64,000 nt of DNA from contig WNNJ02000884.1 in NCBI GenBank assembly GCA_012934845.2, forward strand, positions 1 to 64,000, in the 5' to 3' direction. The DNA is from Pomphorhynchus laevis (Eukaryota > Acanthocephala > Palaeacanthocephala > Echinorhynchida > Pomphorhynchidae). Position 1 is the first letter of the stretch, and every line of letters begins with the position of its first letter. Below, piece after piece: positions 62,534 through 64,000 of this stretch. A program made the translations under genes and the position numbers. Under the pieces are notes generated by a model. That model was not told where the DNA came from. It saw only the letters and a program-made list of their open reading frames with translations, and ran no database searches.

Positions 62534-63361
62534 GGTCCTTATATGAGTTGACCACGTTTATTTGTCTTCCACTTACTTCATAGTTTGCAATATGTCGCCT
62601 ACGTACAATATGCATATGAGCACATTTTTCTGGGTTTATAGTCAGATTCATTGCACCTGCCCAATGCTGCAGGTTCGATATGTCCAATTGTGGGATGTGC
62701 ACGTCGTTGTCGTTTTTGATGGCCGCCAAATTTTAATATCATATGGATATAGAATACAGTCAGAAGCTATAAGTGGTATTACGCTATTGATGTATACATT
62801 AAAGAGCGTTGGGGTCAGGACTGAATCTTGTGGAACGCCAGAGTGTAGTTGAATGTTAGATAAAAACGAGTCCCCTATTTTAACCGTAAATGAGCGACTG
62901 TATAAGAAGTTAGAAATCCAATGGAGGATGCAAGTGTGCACTTCAATGTGAAGAGGCCCAGCTGTGTCTCGCGGCGAGTAAGTTTGTCGTTGTGGATCTT
63001 AGTTTACGAAAACCATGTTGTTGATTATTTATGATTCCCTTCATGTTGATGAATGCCTCCAATTCAGCAAGCACTATTCGCTCCAAGAGTTTGCAAGATA
63101 TGCATGTAAGACTGATTGAACGGTAGTTCGATAACCGTGATTTATTTCCTTTCTTAAAGATTGGGCACACTATTGCGGTTCTCCAGTCATCAGGTAAGAT
63201 CGATGTATCTAACGAGGCAACACATAGGCGAGGAAGAGGTGTACACAGTGGTAGCGAGTTGTTCCGAGAATACATTTTTCAGTTGAACGACTTTTATGCA
63301 TTCGCTATAATCATGTTGCTTTGAAATATTTTGTTGTTTCAGATTATTCTCCTTGAAAATG

Positions 63362-63432
63362 TTCCCGGCTAAGGATCGAACTATTGAAGAAATGTTTAAT
63401 TTATTTTTGATGGGAAAGGCTTTTTGATTCAA
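63362..63432. repeat. TIR-like arm upstream of R13
   Basis: ttgaagaaatgtttaattt ... gatgggaaaggc resembles the right arm of the TIR element at 41868-41930, which likewise lies just upstream of an RLE-LINE 5' end. Confidence 0.45.
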
Positions 63433-63462
63433 CAACGGAATTTTATCTGTAAATCTAATATG

Positions 63463-64000
63463 ATGACCTTAAAAAAGTTTGAGATCCAAAGTAAATACAA
63501 TTATTCCTGTCAGTTCCAGATTATTCCTGTCAGTTCCAGATTATTCCTGTCAGTTCCAGATTATTCCTGTCAGTTCCAGATTATTCCTGTCAGTTCCAGA
63601 TTATTCCTGTCAGTTCCAGATTATTCCTGTCAGTTCCAGATTATTCCTGTCAGTTCCAGATTATTCCTGTCAGTTCCAGATTATTCCTGTCAGTTCCAGA
63701 TTATTCCTGTCAGTTCCAGATTATTCCTGTCAGTTCCAGATTATTCCTGTCAGTTCCAGATTATTCCTGTCAGTTCCGCTCGATTATTCCTGTCAGTTCC
63801 AGATTATTCCTGTCAGTTCCAGATTATTCCTGTCAGTTCCAGATTATTCCTGTCAGTTCCAGATATTATTCCTGTCAGTCAGATTATTCCTGTCAGTTCC
63901 AGATTATTCCTGTCAGCGCGATCTCAGATCCCTGTTCCTGATCAAGAATCTTCCACATCGGAATGCAATGATGGTTATACCAGCTTTGAAGTTTGATGCG
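63463..64000 (+). mobile_element. RLE-LINE copy R13, 5' UTR, runs off the window
   Basis: Starts accttaaaaaagtttgagatc like R10 and R11, then a 20-bp tandem array (63501-63916), then aagaatcttccacatcgg, similar to the block before the R5 start codon. The coding start would lie beyond the window. A 190-codon open frame through the array exists only because 20 bp x 3 keeps frame; it is not a gene. Confidence 0.7.
63501..63916 (+). repeat. 20-bp tandem array
   Basis: About 20 copies of ttattcctgtcagttccaga, very uniform up to about 63775, then with small indels. Confidence 0.95.

Larger units (their letters stand above)
61851..63440 (-). mobile_element. CR1-like LINE copy C3
   Basis: Minus strand. 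RT start 63275-62943 (LPDDWRTAIVCPIFKKGNKS, NYRSISLTCISCKLLERI, QHGFRKLRSTTTNLL), a deletion, SGVPQDSVLTPTLFNVYINS near 62850, a catalytic region reading CILYPYDIKIW (YADD lost), thumb 62729-62517, C-terminal parts 62445-61900 (RKATHLVPSIRCLPFESRIH). Several shifts. An 19-bp motif of the 222-bp repeat sits inside at 62515-62533. 3' end abuts gypsy fossil 2. Confidence 0.75.

Noticed and set aside
63501-63916. Possible CRISPR array
   Set aside because: Units are contiguous with no unique spacers and the context is eukaryotic; simple tandem repeat.
63424-63996. 190-codon open frame rich in LFLSVPDYSCQFQIIPV repeats
   Set aside because: Produced by the 20-bp tandem array; no gene-like features, and the array lies in a LINE 5' UTR.

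Overview
This is repeat-rich, AT-rich metazoan nuclear DNA. Evidence: a spliced host gene, several clades of non-LTR retrotransposons (LINEs), Penelope-like elements (PLEs) and gypsy fossils, and no operons or ribosome binding sites. The species cannot be fixed from the sequence. A protostome invertebrate, possibly a nematode, is my guess from the very short (42 bp) intron, the shape of the host protein and the element mix.

The one host gene I can support is on the minus strand: a four-exon gene for the mitochondrial F1-ATPase inhibitor IF1 (ATP5IF1 / mai-2 type). Coding exons are 50177-50244, 49961-50024, 25831-25911 and 25726-25788; phases match at every junction and the product is 91 residues. 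Exons 2 and 3 are separated by a 24,049-bp intron, so the central third of the window is intronic and has filled with elements.

Layout. 1-5.2 kb: L2-clade LINE copies, a fold-back palindromic repeat, and three 3' pieces of a LINE family I call 'RLE-LINE' (N-terminal Cys-rich region, reverse transcriptase, CCHC finger, restriction-like endonuclease). 5.25-6.1 kb: an RT-less mini RLE-LINE carrying a 65-bp LINE tail between perfect 141-bp direct repeats. 6.1-13.7 kb: an RLE-LINE split by a gypsy fossil (6841-10946), itself holding a 222-bp repeat. 14-16 kb: another RLE-LINE. 16-21.7 kb (minus): a CR1-like LINE interrupted by an internally deleted L2, itself interrupted by an RTE LINE with a 16-bp target duplication. 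21.8-25.5 kb: two more RLE-LINE copies. 25.7-50.2 kb: the IF1 gene, whose long intron holds PLEs of two domain orders with hammerhead-like motifs, an RTE (minus), an L2 (plus), several RLE-LINEs and a small TIR element. 51.6-54.8 kb: decayed L2 copies. 54.8-61.9 kb (minus): a gypsy fossil split by a nearly whole L2 with an open 966-residue ORF2. 61.9-63.4 kb (minus): a CR1-like LINE. 63.46 kb to the end: the 5' region of an RLE-LINE with a 20-bp tandem array.

Recurring themes: (1) the L2 and RLE-LINE families each keep a small 3'-terminal hairpin, and the L2 one shows a compensatory change; (2) 5' UTR pieces, including tandem monomers, are shared between these unrelated families; (3) many breakpoints carry short perfect inverted duplications, as expected from fold-back template switching; (4) three PLE-linked sites match the hammerhead ribozyme core. 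All calls come from reading the sequence; no database search was run.
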